Shown here: in pieces, positions 1 through 13,280 of the stretch
Position numbering within the stretch: position 1 is the first letter of the stretch
How the letters are laid out: each line of letters opens with the position of its first letter
Source of the DNA: Actinomadura oligospora ATCC 43269
Lineage (GTDB): Bacteria; Actinomycetota; Actinomycetes; Streptosporangiales; Streptosporangiaceae
Direction: 5' to 3'
DNA: 64,000 nucleotides
Assembly (NCBI RefSeq): GCF_000518265.1
Contig: NZ_JADG01000009.1
Coordinates: 124,001 to 188,000, forward strand
Notes under the pieces: model-generated
What the model saw: only the letters and a program-made list of their open reading frames with translations
What the model was told of the DNA's origin: nothing
The model's database searches: none
Program-made: the position numbers and the translations under genes

Positions 1-3767
<3,767 letters not shown>

Positions 3768-3916
3768 TCTGGCCACCTTCCCGTTCGGGTCGAAATACGG
3801 CGAGAGCAGCACGCCATGACAGGATCATGCGTCAGCGGCGGGGGCGTCCAACAGGTGGACGGCACGGCCCTTTTGGCCGCCCATCGCTGTTCGGTTTACG
3901 ACACCCTCGGACCCAG

Positions 3917-3945
3917 GTCCAAATGCTCATTTCCGACACTTGGAC
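3917..3945. promoter_or_regulatory. StrR/Bbr-type operator GTCCAA-N17-TTGGAC
   Basis: Perfect dyad: GTCCAA at 3917-3922, exactly 17 nt, TTGGAC at 3940-3945. It equals the consensus I recall for Bbr, the StrR-family activator of balhimycin genes. It lies about 150 bp upstream of the halogenase start and outside any coding sequence. A second, tighter pair of the same half-sites (GTCCA-5 nt-TGGAC) occupies 3846-3860. The cognate protein is presumably the StrR-family product of 12149-13120. On the minus strand the proximal TTGGAC could double as a -35 box with TAAACC 18 nt downstream, which is weak. Confidence 0.7.
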
Positions 3946-4009
3946 GAGACCGGGCATGGGAGGGTGGAACGGTGCACGGACCGTCTTTGAGAAGGGGAAC
4001 TCGAAGCGA

Positions 4010-6901
4010 TCAGGCGGTGAATTCCTCGCTCGGCATGGTCAGCCTGAGCGGAAGGTCGGTCCGGCGGGTGATGCTGAGCTTGCGGTAGACGCGGGTGAGG
4101 TGCTGCTCCACCGTGCTCATGGTGACGTGCAGCCTGCGGGCGATCTGCCGGTTGGTGTAACCGTTGGCCGCGTACTCGGCGACCCTCCGCTCGGCGTCGC
4201 TCAGCTCGACCAGCGGGTCGTGCGCCGGCGCCTCCTCCCACGGGCCGTCGTGCGCGCCGTCGGCCCGGACGTGGTCGCCGGTGACCGAGTCGGCGAGCGT
4301 CCTGCGGACGCCGTCGGCGCCGCACTCGGCGAACAGCAGGTCCGCGCGCCGCCACAGCGCCCGGGCCGTCCCCTCGTGGCCCATGGCCCGGTAGGCGTCG
4401 CTCAGCGCGGAGAGCGCCCTGGCCCGTTCCAGCCGGTCCCCGGCCTGTTCCAGGAGGTGGATCGCCTCGGTCAGGAGCCTCGGCCGCTCCTCCGTCGCGG
4501 ACGCCAGGGCCAGCACGTGGAGGGTGATGCCGCGCGTGCGCGCGCCGCCGTGCGCCAGCCGGGCCATCTGCTCCTCGGCGGCCCGGCGGGCGGCCCCGAT
4601 CTCGCCGAGGCGCAGGTGGGCCTCGGCGGCGTCGGTCCGCCACGGCACGAGGCTCGGCAGGTCCATCTCCCAGAGCGTCATCAGTTCCCCGCAGGCGTGG
4701 AACTCCGCCAGCGCGGCCCGCGGGGCCCCCACGGCGAGGTGGTAGCGTCCCCGCGCCCGCAGGTAGGGCAGGACGGCGGGGGTGTCCCACATGGCGGGCG
4801 GGACCGGCACGCTCAGCACCCGCTGCGCCTCGGCGAGGTCGCCGAGCCGGGTCAGCGCCGCGAGCAGCGCGGCGAGCGGGATCCCGGCCGCCACCCCCCA
4901 CGCCGCGGGCGGCGCGGTGTCGAGGGCCTCCCGGGCCCGCTGCTCCGCCTCGACCAGTTCGCCGCGGCGCAGGTGGATCTTCGCGCGCAGCGCCGCCGTC
5001 AGCGCGGCCCCGAGCGGTGAGCGCGCCCGCGCGGCCTTGTCCCGGTCGTCGCACCAGCCCTCGACGCGCTCGAGCTCGTCGATGTGCAGGAGCGCCACGA
5101 GCACCGCGTGGACGGCGAGCGGCACCGGCGGCGGCGAGCCGGGCTCCTGCAGGACGGCCTCCGCCTCGGCGAGCAGGCGGGCGCGCCGTCCCGGGTCCGC
5201 CGGACGGCCGGGCGCGTCCCCGGCGAGCAGGCGGCGCGCCACCGAGAGGGCCCGCAGGTCACCGCCTCCCGGCGGGTCGGCCCGGCCCGTGGTGGGGAAC
5301 GGGCTCCGGCCGACCAGGCCCGGGTAGGCGTCGGGCAGCCACCAGTACCGTCCGGCGATCGGGCCGTCCAGCCCGGGCGGCCGGGCGAACGGCGTCGCCT
5401 CGGCCGGGACCGGCTCGGCGACGAGGTTCAGCGCCTCCCCGGACCGTCCGAGCCAGAGCAGCAGGCCGACGACGAAGGCGGTGCCCTCCTCGTCCGGCAC
5501 CGGCCGGTCGTGCAGGGCGCGGATGAGCGCGGGCAGGTGCCGCGCCGCGATGGACGGGTCCAGGCGGCACTCGGCGCCCGCCAGCGCGAAGCGGGCGGCG
5601 TGCCGCGCCTCGTCGCCCGAGGCCTCCCGCAGCGCCAGCCGCAGCTGGTCGACGGCCAGGGCGAACCGGCCCTCGGCCTGGGCCTGCTCGGCGGCGTCGC
5701 GCAGCACCTGGACGCCCCACGGGCCGTCCAGCCGGTCGGCGGCCATCAGCCGGTCCGCCACGACCGGCGCGGGCGCGCCCCGGCCGTAGAGCACGTCCGC
5801 GGCCCGGCCCAGCAGCTCTCTCCGCTCGGCGGCGGGCAGGCTCCGCAGCACGGCCGTCTCGACGGCCTCGTGGCACAACCCGGACGCGCCGAGCAGGCCG
5901 ATCGCGGCGAGCCGCTCCCGGTGCTCCCCGGTGGACTCGGCGTCGAGCCTCAGCAGCTCCCCGACCAGGGCGGCGGGCGACAGGGCGGCCGAGCGGACGT
6001 CGGCGTCGCACGGGCCGTCGGCGCGGGGGGCGTCGCCGACCCGGTCGCCCAGGGCCGCGAGACCGGCGGCGAACCGGGCGAGGCCGGAGTGGTGGACGCA
6101 GTACAGGACGGCCTGCCGGAAGGCGCTGGCGAAGACGGGCGACTCGGAGTCGTCGGCCCTGCCCGGCTGGTCCTCGACCAGCGCGCGCACCAGCAGCGGG
6201 TTGCCTCCGGTCGCCCGGTGCGCCTCGTCCGCCAGCCGCCGCGCGGCGGCCGGGCCGAGCCGCTCCTCGATCACGGCCTCGGTCCCCTGCCGGGACAGCG
6301 GTTCCAGGCGCATCCGGTGGGCTCCCGGGAGGCGCGGCAGGTCGGCGTGGAACGAGGACGCGTCGTCCCCGGTGCGCGGGCACCCGGTGGCCACCAGCAG
6401 GATGCGCGCCGAGCGGACGCGCCGGGCCACGTACAGCAGCACCTGCCGGGACAGCTCGTCGAAGTGCTGGACGTCGTCGACCCCGACCACCACGGGCGTC
6501 CGGTCGGCCAGCCCCAGCAGGATGTCGCTCAGCCCGCCGAGGACGAGCGGCGGCAGCGCCACCGGCGCGCCGGACGGCGTCCCGGGGTCGTGCGCCATCG
6601 CGGTGAGCGCGCCGTCGCGCAGCAGCCGTGCCGCGCGGGCCCGCTCGTCCCCCGACAGCACCCGTTCCTCGAAGATCTGGCCGACCGTGGCGAGCGGCAT
6701 GTTACGTTCCAGGCTCGACGCCGAGGCGCCGGCGAACACCGCCCCCGAGGCCGTGGCGCGCTCGGCGAGGGCGTGCAGCAGGGCGGTCTTGCCGACGCCG
6801 GCCGCCCCCTCGACCAGCACGACGGACCCGGTTCCCCCCCGGGCCGCGTCGAGCATGTCCTCCAGCGCGCGAAGTCGCTCCGAACGTTCGACCATCCCCA
6901 T
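4010..6901 (-). CDS. LuxR-family regulator with N-terminal ATPase (LAL type), copy 1
   Basis: 963-residue large ATP-binding LuxR-like transcription factor. The N-terminal AAA-type nucleotide-binding domain has Walker A GAAGVGKT (32-39) and a Walker-B-like VVVGVDDVQ about 130 residues later. A long alpha-helical, TPR-like middle follows. The C-terminal LuxR helix-turn-helix reads LSDAERRVAEYAANGYTNRQ...STVEQHLTRVYRKL. I prefer the ATG at 6899-6901 (M-G-MVER) because its paralogue starts M-T-MVER and GAGGAG lies 11 nt upstream; the frame stays open to 7027, so a longer start is possible. It is divergent from the second LAL regulator. Its target genes and any effector are unknown; activation of this cluster is an inference from position. 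Confidence 0.9.
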   Translation of the reverse strand: MGMVERSERLRALEDMLDAARGGTGSVVLVEGAAGVGKTALLHALAERATASGAVFAGASASSLERNMPLATVGQIFEERVLSGDERARAARLLRDGALTAMAHDPGTPSGAPVALPPLVLGGLSDILLGLADRTPVVVGVDDVQHFDELSRQVLLYVARRVRSARILLVATGCPRTGDDASSFHADLPRLPGAHRMRLEPLSRQGTEAVIEERLGPAAARRLADEAHRATGGNPLLVRALVEDQPGRADDSESPVFASAFRQAVLYCVHHSGLARFAAGLAALGDRVGDAPRADGPCDADVRSAALSPAALVGELLRLDAESTGEHRERLAAIGLLGASGLCHEAVETAVLRSLPAAERRELLGRAADVLYGRGAPAPVVADRLMAADRLDGPWGVQVLRDAAEQAQAEGRFALAVDQLRLALREASGDEARHAARFALAGAECRLDPSIAARHLPALIRALHDRPVPDEEGTAFVVGLLLWLGRSGEALNLVAEPVPAEATPFARPPGLDGPIAGRYWWLPDAYPGLVGRSPFPTTGRADPPGGGDLRALSVARRLLAGDAPGRPADPGRRARLLAEAEAVLQEPGSPPPVPLAVHAVLVALLHIDELERVEGWCDDRDKAARARSPLGAALTAALRAKIHLRRGELVEAEQRAREALDTAPPAAWGVAAGIPLAALLAALTRLGDLAEAQRVLSVPVPPAMWDTPAVLPYLRARGRYHLAVGAPRAALAEFHACGELMTLWEMDLPSLVPWRTDAAEAHLRLGEIGAARRAAEEQMARLAHGGARTRGITLHVLALASATEERPRLLTEAIHLLEQAGDRLERARALSALSDAYRAMGHEGTARALWRRADLLFAECGADGVRRTLADSVTGDHVRADGAHDGPWEEAPAHDPLVELSDAERRVAEYAANGYTNRQIARRLHVTMSTVEQHLTRVYRKLSITRRTDLPLRLTMPSEEFTA

Positions 6902-7507
6902 GCGCGGTTCCGCTCCTCGTGCCGTCACCCCTGCCCCGGCGGACCCTCCGGCACGGACTCGCGGCCGCGGCCGGGCTCCGCGCGCCCCTCCGGCCACGAC
7001 TCTCGCATCCGGAACCGGACAGAGCAATCGACAGTGCGTCAGAATGCCGAAGCCGGTGGTAACACGACAAAGTTGACCTGCGCGTTCTCCGGCCGATCCC
7101 GATCGCTGACCGCATCCAGCCAGAACCGCGCCGGACGCCTCGCGCGAGCCTCTTCCCGCCCTTCGGACGCGCCCCGAAAGCGTCCGCGAATACCGGCGGA
7201 TTTCCGCCGCGTCGCGTTCGCCGTCACACGTATTACCGGCCCTCCCGGGCGCCCGCCTTCGACGCCGTGACGGCCCCGTTTAACTGAATCTAACGATCCG
7301 CGTGCTCTACTTCGAGACGTCGGCCAGCAGGCCCGCGCTCCCAAGTAAGCGGAGGTCACACGCATGCCGGAGGCACCCGCCGCGCTTCGCGACCCACGTT
7401 CGCGGGGCAGGTCGCCTGGAGCGCGGAAGCCGGCCGGGACCAAGGCGCGGGAAGAGCGGGAGCCACGATCGCCGAGCGGAATTCCGGGTGCGCGGAGGCA
7501 CGCGTGC
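6902..7507. other. 606-bp divergent intergenic region between the two LAL regulators
   Basis: It must hold both promoters. It is somewhat less GC-rich around 7040-7090 and 7220-7310. I see no convincing -35/-10 pair and no GTCCA/TGGAC dyad. A second ATG with its own GGAGG lies at 7364, in frame with the plus-strand regulator, so part of this stretch may be coding. Confidence 0.6.
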
Positions 7508-10462
7508 ATGACCATGGTCGAGCGAGAATTCGAACTGACGGCACTGCGCGACGACTTCGCGAGGGCCCTTGACGGACAGGGCCGGGTCGTGATCATCGAC
7601 GGGGCCGCCGCGACGGGAAAGACGACCCTTCTCCGCGCCTTCGGCGAGCACGCCGCCGCCACGGGCGCGCTCGTTCTGGAAGCCGCCGGGACGGCGGCCG
7701 GGCAGAACGTCACGCTCGCGGTGCTGCGGCAGCTCGTCCGGGGCGTCGGCGCTCCCCCGGGCATGTCCGAGGAGGCGCTCTGGCTCCTGGAGGACGGCCT
7801 GCTCGGCACCGCCTTCGTCCCCGGCTCCGCGGGCGGGACGGGGACGGCGGAGGCGCCGGACGCGCCGTTCGGCACCGCCATGGCGCGCGAGCTGGCCGCC
7901 GTCCTCCTCGGCCACGCCGAGACCCGGCCCCTGGTCCTGCTGGTGGACGACGCCCACGCCGCCGACGGCGCCTCGCTCCACTGGCTGGCGCATCTGGCCC
8001 ACCGGCTGCGGACCTCGAGGATCACGCTGGTCCTCGCCGCGACCACGGCGGCCGGGTCCGGTCTGCCGCACCTCCAGGCCGAACTGCTCCGCCGCCCGTA
8101 CTGCCGGCGCCTCCGGCTCCGCCCGCTGTCCCGGCGCGGTCAGGAGCGGCTGCTCGCCGAGCGGGTCGGCGCGGAGGCGGCGGCGCGGCTGGCCGCCCGC
8201 TGTGACGAGCTCAGCGGCGGCAACCCCCTCCTCGTCGACGCGCTGCTGAAGGACGGCGACGCCACGCTGCGGAACACCGGCGATCTCACGGCGGACGCGG
8301 CGTACACCCGGGCGGTCGTGTACGTCCTGCGCCGCGCGGGCGTCGCGGCGTCACGGGTAGCGAAGGCCATGGCGGTGCTGACCTGTCCCGGGACGCCCGC
8401 CCTGGTGGCCAGGGTCCTGGGGGAGGATCCGGCGGACCTGGCCGACGCCTTCGACCACCTGCGCGGGGCGGGCCTGTGCACCGAGGACGGCTTCCGGACC
8501 CCGGCGATCCGCGCGGCCGTCCTCGACGCGGCGCCGTCGGACGACCTGACCGCGCTGCACCGGAGCGCCGCGTCGGTGCTGCACGAGGACGGCGCGACGG
8601 CGTCGGAGGTGGCCGGGCACCTGGTCGCGGTCAACGAGCCGCCGCGGCCGTGGGCGGCGGAGATCCTGCTGACGGCCGCCGAGCAGGCCGTGGCCGCCGG
8701 TGACCCCCGCTTCGCCGTCGCCTGCCTCCGGCTGGCCCGCTGGGGCGTGGTCACCCCCCGCGAGGGCGTCCGGATCGCCGAGTTGCTCGCCGCCGTCGAG
8801 TGGCGCACCGATCCGGCCGTCGCCGCGCGCCTGCTGCCCGAGCTCGGCGCGGGCTTCCAGTCCGGGCTGCTCGCCGAGCCCGGCGTCCTCACGCTGGCCC
8901 GCCACCTGGCCTGGGCGGGACGCCGGGACGACGCCGCCCGCGCCCTCGCCCGGAGCCGTCCCGCCCGCTTCGCCCCCGGGCGGCTCGTCCGGGAGGCGGC
9001 GGCCACGCGGTTGCTGCTGGCGACCGCCTTCCCGGGAGTCGCGAACCGCCTCCCGGCGACTCCCCCGAACGGCCTCGTCGACGGGCGTCCGGCACCGCGC
9101 TCGAACGGGCGTCCGGGGCAGCTGGGGGACGGGCGCTTGGACGGACGCGCGGACGGACGGCCCGACGGGCGTCCGGACGGGTGGCCGGTCGCCGGGGATC
9201 TCGAGGTCGCGGGGGCTGCGGCGAGCGGGCCGTTGCGCGCGGCGGCGGCCCTGGCCGCCGTCCTGTCCGACGGCACGGCCACCGGAGCCGCCTTCGACCC
9301 GGTCGCCGTCGCACAGGAGGTGCTGGCCGGGGCCCAGCCGCCCACGTGGTCGTTCGAATACGTCGTGGCGGCGGCCTCCGCGCTGGTCTACGCGGAGCGG
9401 CCGGCCCTGGCGGCCGACTGGTGCGACGCGCTGCTCGAACGGGAGCCCGGCTGGCGCGCACCCGCCGAGCGCGCCGCCCTCACGGTGATCCAGGCCGTGA
9501 CCGCGATGCGCGGCGGCGACCTGCGGGCCGCCGACCAGCACGCCCGGGCGGCGCTGGCGTGGACGTCCCCCCTCGGCTGGGGGGTGGCCATCGGCGTGCC
9601 GATCTCGGTCACCGTGCTCGCCACCACGGCGGCGGGCCGCCTGGAGGAGGCCGCGACCCACCTGGGCGTCGCGGTCCCCGAGGCGATGTTCGAGACCCTC
9701 GCCGGGCTGCACTACCTGCACGCCCGGGGCCGGTACCACCTCGCCTCGGGCCGTCCCCGGACCGCCCTCGCCGACTTCCTGGCCTGCGGGGACCGCATGA
9801 CGCGCTGGGGCTGCGACGTGCCGGGACTGGTCCCGTGGCGGGTCGAGGCGGCGTGGGCGCGGCTGGCGCTCGGCGACCGGGACGAGGCCGCCGCGCTCGC
9901 GCGGCGGCAGCTCGCCCTGGCCGGTCCCGGGCCGTCGCGGGCCAGGGGGGCGGGGCTGCGGGTCCTGGCGTCCGCCGCGGATCCCGTCGACCGTCCCGGC
10001 CTGCTGGCCGAGGCCGTCCGGGTGCTGGAGCAGGGCGACGACCGGTGTGAGCTGGCGCTGGCGCTGGGTGAGCTCGGCCAGGCGCTGGACGCCGTCGGCC
10101 GCCACCAGCCCGCACGAGTCGCCGCGCAGGCGGCCGAGCGGGTCAGGAGGCAGTGCGGGCTTCCGACCCCGCCGGCCGGGACGGGCGCGTCCCCGGGCAC
10201 CGGTGACCGCACGCCGCAGGACGCCTGGACGAGCGGGTCCGCCGCCGACGGCGGTGGCGAGGAGCGGGCGCTCACGGAGGCGGAACGGAAGGTGGCCGAG
10301 CTGGCCGTCGAGGGCCGGACGAACCGTGAGATCGGCGAGGCCCTCCGCGTCACGGTCAGCACGGTCGAGCAGCATCTGACCCGGGTGTACCGGAAGCTGG
10401 CCGTCAGCCGCCGGTCGGAACTGCGGACGCGGCTACGGCCCGCTTCGCCGGAGGATAACTGA
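7508..10462 (+). CDS. LuxR-family regulator with N-terminal ATPase (LAL type), copy 2
   Basis: 984-residue paralogue of the regulator on the other side of the spacer: same M-x-MVER start, Walker A GAAATGKT at the same residues (32-39), Walker-B-like PLVLLVDDAH, helical middle, and C-terminal LuxR helix-turn-helix LTEAERKVAELAVEGRTNRE...STVEQHLTRVYRKL. The ATG at 7508 has GGAGG 9 nt upstream. An in-frame ATG at 7364 also has GGAGG 8 nt upstream and would add a 48-residue basic, low-complexity leader, so the start is not settled. An Asp-Gly-Arg-Pro-rich repeat linker interrupts the middle (about 9076-9182). Role in cluster regulation is inferred from location. Confidence 0.9.
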   Translation: MTMVEREFELTALRDDFARALDGQGRVVIIDGAAATGKTTLLRAFGEHAAATGALVLEAAGTAAGQNVTLAVLRQLVRGVGAPPGMSEEALWLLEDGLLGTAFVPGSAGGTGTAEAPDAPFGTAMARELAAVLLGHAETRPLVLLVDDAHAADGASLHWLAHLAHRLRTSRITLVLAATTAAGSGLPHLQAELLRRPYCRRLRLRPLSRRGQERLLAERVGAEAAARLAARCDELSGGNPLLVDALLKDGDATLRNTGDLTADAAYTRAVVYVLRRAGVAASRVAKAMAVLTCPGTPALVARVLGEDPADLADAFDHLRGAGLCTEDGFRTPAIRAAVLDAAPSDDLTALHRSAASVLHEDGATASEVAGHLVAVNEPPRPWAAEILLTAAEQAVAAGDPRFAVACLRLARWGVVTPREGVRIAELLAAVEWRTDPAVAARLLPELGAGFQSGLLAEPGVLTLARHLAWAGRRDDAARALARSRPARFAPGRLVREAAATRLLLATAFPGVANRLPATPPNGLVDGRPAPRSNGRPGQLGDGRLDGRADGRPDGRPDGWPVAGDLEVAGAAASGPLRAAAALAAVLSDGTATGAAFDPVAVAQEVLAGAQPPTWSFEYVVAAASALVYAERPALAADWCDALLEREPGWRAPAERAALTVIQAVTAMRGGDLRAADQHARAALAWTSPLGWGVAIGVPISVTVLATTAAGRLEEAATHLGVAVPEAMFETLAGLHYLHARGRYHLASGRPRTALADFLACGDRMTRWGCDVPGLVPWRVEAAWARLALGDRDEAAALARRQLALAGPGPSRARGAGLRVLASAADPVDRPGLLAEAVRVLEQGDDRCELALALGELGQALDAVGRHQPARVAAQAAERVRRQCGLPTPPAGTGASPGTGDRTPQDAWTSGSAADGGGEERALTEAERKVAELAVEGRTNREIGEALRVTVSTVEQHLTRVYRKLAVSRRSELRTRLRPASPEDN
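9076..9182 (+). repeat. Degenerate GAC-GG(N)-CGN repeats inside the LAL copy-2 gene
   Basis: Imperfect 12-nt units encode a run of DGR/DGRPDG peptides, an Arg/Asp/Gly/Pro linker between helical parts of the protein. The minus-strand LAL paralogue lacks it, so it looks like local slippage expansion in a linker. Confidence 0.6.
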
Positions 10463-10613
10463 CCCCCTTCTTCTCGGCACGGAATCGACATTGGACGATT
10501 TCCCGGCGGCGGGCCGGTGCGTAGGGTTGCCCAGAACGGGTTGAGGAATTCCCGTCCCCGCAGCTTCTCTCGTCATGACCGCCATGGGCTTTCTTTGCTG
10601 TGCCGGAGGACCG

Positions 10614-12032
10614 ATGCCGCTAGCTGCCGATCTCGCCGCTCCGCCTGTGCCACCGATTCCGTCCTCTCAACTTCTCGTCTTTCTCCTTCAGGTCGGATCC
10701 CTGCTCCTGATGGCCTTTCTGCTCGGCCGGCTGGGCATGCGTTTCGGAATGCCCGCCATCGTGGGAGAGCTGTGCGCCGGAGTGCTGCTCGGCCCGTCGG
10801 TGCTGGCGCGGTTCGCGCCGGACGTGAGCGGGTGGCTGCTGCCCCGGGATCCGGCGCGGTTCCACATCCTCGACGCGTCCGCCCAGCTCGGCGTGCTGCT
10901 GCTGGTGGCGCTCACCGGCATGCACATGGACCTGTCGCTCATGCGCAGGCGCGGCACGACCGCGCTGCGGATCAGCATGGGCGGCCTGCTGATCCCGCTT
11001 GGCCTCGGCGTCGGCGTCGGTTTCCTGCTGCCGGGGTCGCTGGTCCCCGGCACCGCCGAGCGCCCGACGTTCGCGCTGTTCATCGGGATCGCGATGGCGG
11101 TCAGCGCGATCCCCGTCATCGCCAAGACGCTGATGGACCTGCGGCTCGTCCACCGCAACGTCGGGCAGCTCACGCTGAGCGCGGTGATGGTGGACGACAT
11201 CGTCGGCTGGCTGCTGCTGTCGGTGGTCTCGGCGATGGCGACCACCGGGATCCGGGCCTCGGAGCTCACGATCTCGCTGCTGTGGCCGCCGATCGTGATC
11301 GTCGCGGCCGTGGCCCTGCGCGGGCCGGTCGCCTGGACGCTGCGCGCCGCCGGACGCGCCGAGGGCGACGGCCCGACGGTGACCGTGGTCGTGCTGCTGG
11401 TGCTGGCGGCGTCGGCCGCCACCCAGGCGGTGAAGCTGGAGGCGGTGTTCGGGGCCTTCGTGGCCGGGCTGGTCATCACCGGGACAGGGGCGCTCGACCG
11501 GGACAAGATCCGGCCGCTCCAGACGATCGTGCTGGCCGTCCTCGCCCCGCTGTTCTTCGCGACCGCCGGGCTGCGCATGGACCTCGGCGCGCTCGCCCGG
11601 CCGGTCGTGCTGCTGACCGGCCTCGGCGTCCTCGCCGTCGCGGTGGCGGGCAAGTTCGCCGGGGCCTACCTGGGCGCCCGGCTCAGCGGCCTGGACCGCT
11701 GGGAGGGGCTCGCGCTCGGCGCGGGCATGAACGCGCGGGGCGTCATCGAGGTCATCATCGCCATGGTGGGGCTCCGGCTCGGCGTCCTGAGCCCGGAGAT
11801 GTACACCATCGTCATCCTGGTGGCGATCGTCACCTCGCTGATGGCGCCGCCGGTCCTGCGCGCGACCATGGCGCGGGTCGAGCACACCGCCGAGGAGCAG
11901 CTGCGCGCCCGGGAACTCGGAGGCGCGGACGCCGCACCGGACGGCGTCGCGACAGACGGGGTGGGGGCGAACGGTGTCGCGACCGAGGACGCCGGTGGCA
12001 TCGGCACCGCCCGTTCACCCGCGGTGGACTGA
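10614..12032 (+). CDS. Cation/proton antiporter, CPA2 (Na+/H+ or K+/H+ exchanger) family
   Basis: 472-residue integral membrane protein with roughly a dozen hydrophobic helices. Family signatures: GELCAGVLLGPSVL in the first repeat and the paired acidic residues in VMVDDIVGW within the transport core. The C-terminal tail (last ~50 residues) is soluble, Ala/Asp/Gly-rich and low complexity. The ATG at 10614 has GGAGG 4 nt upstream; an ATG at 10575 would add 13 residues but lacks a ribosome site. Such antiporters recur at the edges of glycopeptide and related clusters, where a role in ion balance or resistance has been proposed. The transported ion cannot be read from sequence. Confidence 0.88.
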   Translation: MPLAADLAAPPVPPIPSSQLLVFLLQVGSLLLMAFLLGRLGMRFGMPAIVGELCAGVLLGPSVLARFAPDVSGWLLPRDPARFHILDASAQLGVLLLVALTGMHMDLSLMRRRGTTALRISMGGLLIPLGLGVGVGFLLPGSLVPGTAERPTFALFIGIAMAVSAIPVIAKTLMDLRLVHRNVGQLTLSAVMVDDIVGWLLLSVVSAMATTGIRASELTISLLWPPIVIVAAVALRGPVAWTLRAAGRAEGDGPTVTVVVLLVLAASAATQAVKLEAVFGAFVAGLVITGTGALDRDKIRPLQTIVLAVLAPLFFATAGLRMDLGALARPVVLLTGLGVLAVAVAGKFAGAYLGARLSGLDRWEGLALGAGMNARGVIEVIIAMVGLRLGVLSPEMYTIVILVAIVTSLMAPPVLRATMARVEHTAEEQLRARELGGADAAPDGVATDGVGANGVATEDAGGIGTARSPAVD

Positions 12033-12100
12033 CCTGACCGGACGCTGAGGCCGCCCCCGCCCGAAGCGCCCCCCTGCGTTCCGTTCGTCTCCCCCCTCCC

Positions 12101-12130
12101 GTGCCCGCCCGGTTCGCACCGGGCGGGCAC
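12101..12130. terminator. Bidirectional hairpin terminator
   Basis: Perfect 12-bp stem (12101-12112 pairs with 12119-12130) with a 6-nt loop, placed between the convergent antiporter and StrR-like genes. The symmetric position suggests it ends transcripts from both sides. Confidence 0.8.
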
Positions 12131-12148
12131 TCGGCGTCGGGAGCGCGG

Positions 12149-13120
12149 TCAGCTGATCTCCGCCATCTGGCGTTCGACCCGGACGGCCAGGTCGGACCAC
12201 CGGTCCGAGCAGGCGCGGGCGAGCTCGGCGACGATCGGGCCGCAGTGCGGCGGCACGCTGTTCACGATCCGGTTCCACTGTTCGGCGCGGAGCATGTGCA
12301 GGCCGAGCAGCCGCAGCAGGTCCCGGCCCGCCTCGCTGAACCGCAGCGCCGGGTCCGACCTGAGCCGGTCGACGATCAGGAGCGGGTCCGGCGCGGCGGG
12401 ACGCGCGAGGGGCACCGGGCGCGCCGGGACGTCGTTCTGGTTCGGGCCGGGACCGCCCTGCCTGCGGGGGGCGGGCACCGGGTCCTCCCCGCGCGCCAGC
12501 CGGTTGCGGACGTCCCGCACGGTCTCCGGGGAGATCCCGGCGACGCGGGCGACCTGGCGGAGCGACAGCGCCGGGTTCTCGGTGAGCATCTCCCCCGCGC
12601 GGCGGCGGCCGGCGGCGCTGCTGATCGGGCGGACCCGGCCGTCCTGCCCGACGCGGACGTCCTCGGCGCCGCTCTCCCCCGCGATCCGGCGGCGCAGCTC
12701 GGCGAGCGTTCCGGGGGCGAGCCCGGTCACGGTGGCGATCATGCGGTCCGACCAGTGCGGGTGCGTGCCGATGATGCGGGCGGCGGCGCGCTTGCGGTCG
12801 GCCAGGGTCAGCGGCAGCCCGTGCGCGATGTTCGACCTGACCGCCACCACGAAGGCGTCGGCCTCGTCGCCGTCGAAGTAGCGCACCTCGATGGTGTCCT
12901 CGCCGCGCAGGCGCGCGGCCTTGAGCCGGTGCAGTCCGTCCAGGACGCGCATGGTCCGGCGGTGCACGATGATCGGCGGCAGTCCCGTCCCCGCCGCGGC
13001 GAGCGTCTCGACGTGCTCCTCGTCCTCGCCCGCGTCCCGTGGCGACCCCGCGGCGAGCAGCGCGCTGACCGGGACGCGGATCACCTGGTCCGCGACCCGT
13101 CCCTGTCCAAGGTCTGGCAT
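12149..13120 (-). CDS. StrR/Bbr-family pathway-specific transcriptional regulator
   Basis: 323-residue DNA-binding regulator of the StrR family (StrR, Bbr, Dbv4, Tei15*), which activates streptomycin and glycopeptide genes. The ParB-like N-terminal half carries GEDEEHVETLAAAG, LPPIIVHRRTMRVLDGLHRL and NIAHGLPLTLADRKRAAARI. A central helix-turn-helix is visible at LSLRQVARVAGISPETVRDV. The C-terminal segment RFSEAGRDLLRLLGLH matches the usual family end. The codon before the ATG at 13118-13120 is TTG, an alternative start one residue longer; GGGGAGG lies 10 nt upstream of the ATG. The likely operator is the dyad at 3917-3945; a weaker dyad lies in its own upstream region. It is the best candidate for the cluster-situated activator. 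Confidence 0.92.
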   Translation of the reverse strand: MPDLGQGRVADQVIRVPVSALLAAGSPRDAGEDEEHVETLAAAGTGLPPIIVHRRTMRVLDGLHRLKAARLRGEDTIEVRYFDGDEADAFVVAVRSNIAHGLPLTLADRKRAAARIIGTHPHWSDRMIATVTGLAPGTLAELRRRIAGESGAEDVRVGQDGRVRPISSAAGRRRAGEMLTENPALSLRQVARVAGISPETVRDVRNRLARGEDPVPAPRRQGGPGPNQNDVPARPVPLARPAAPDPLLIVDRLRSDPALRFSEAGRDLLRLLGLHMLRAEQWNRIVNSVPPHCGPIVAELARACSDRWSDLAVRVERQMAEIS

Positions 13121-13258
13121 CAAGTCCGTTCCTCCCCCTGAGGGACATAAAGAATGGCGTTCGACCCGAAAATGACGCTAACAGGACCCCTATTCAGGCC
13201 ACACCCCTACGTTTCCCCTACCCCATCCCCTACGCCGCGCCAGATCGATTGAATCCAT

Positions 13259-13280
13259 GTCCACCTGCGGAAACGTGGAC
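13259..13280. promoter_or_regulatory. Candidate operator dyad GTCCAC-N10-GTGGAC upstream of the StrR-like gene
   Basis: Six-base half-sites in inverted orientation, about 140 bp upstream of the regulator start. The half-sites resemble those at 3917-3945, but the spacing is 7 nt shorter, so binding by the same protein (autoregulation) is only a possibility. Confidence 0.35.

Noticed and set aside
7074..7096. TTGACC as a -35 box in the LAL spacer
   Set aside because: No acceptable -10 sequence occurs at 16-19 nt on the same strand.
10491..10496. TTGGAC upstream of the antiporter as a StrR-family operator
   Set aside because: It is a single half-site; the matching GTCCAA 17 nt away is absent.
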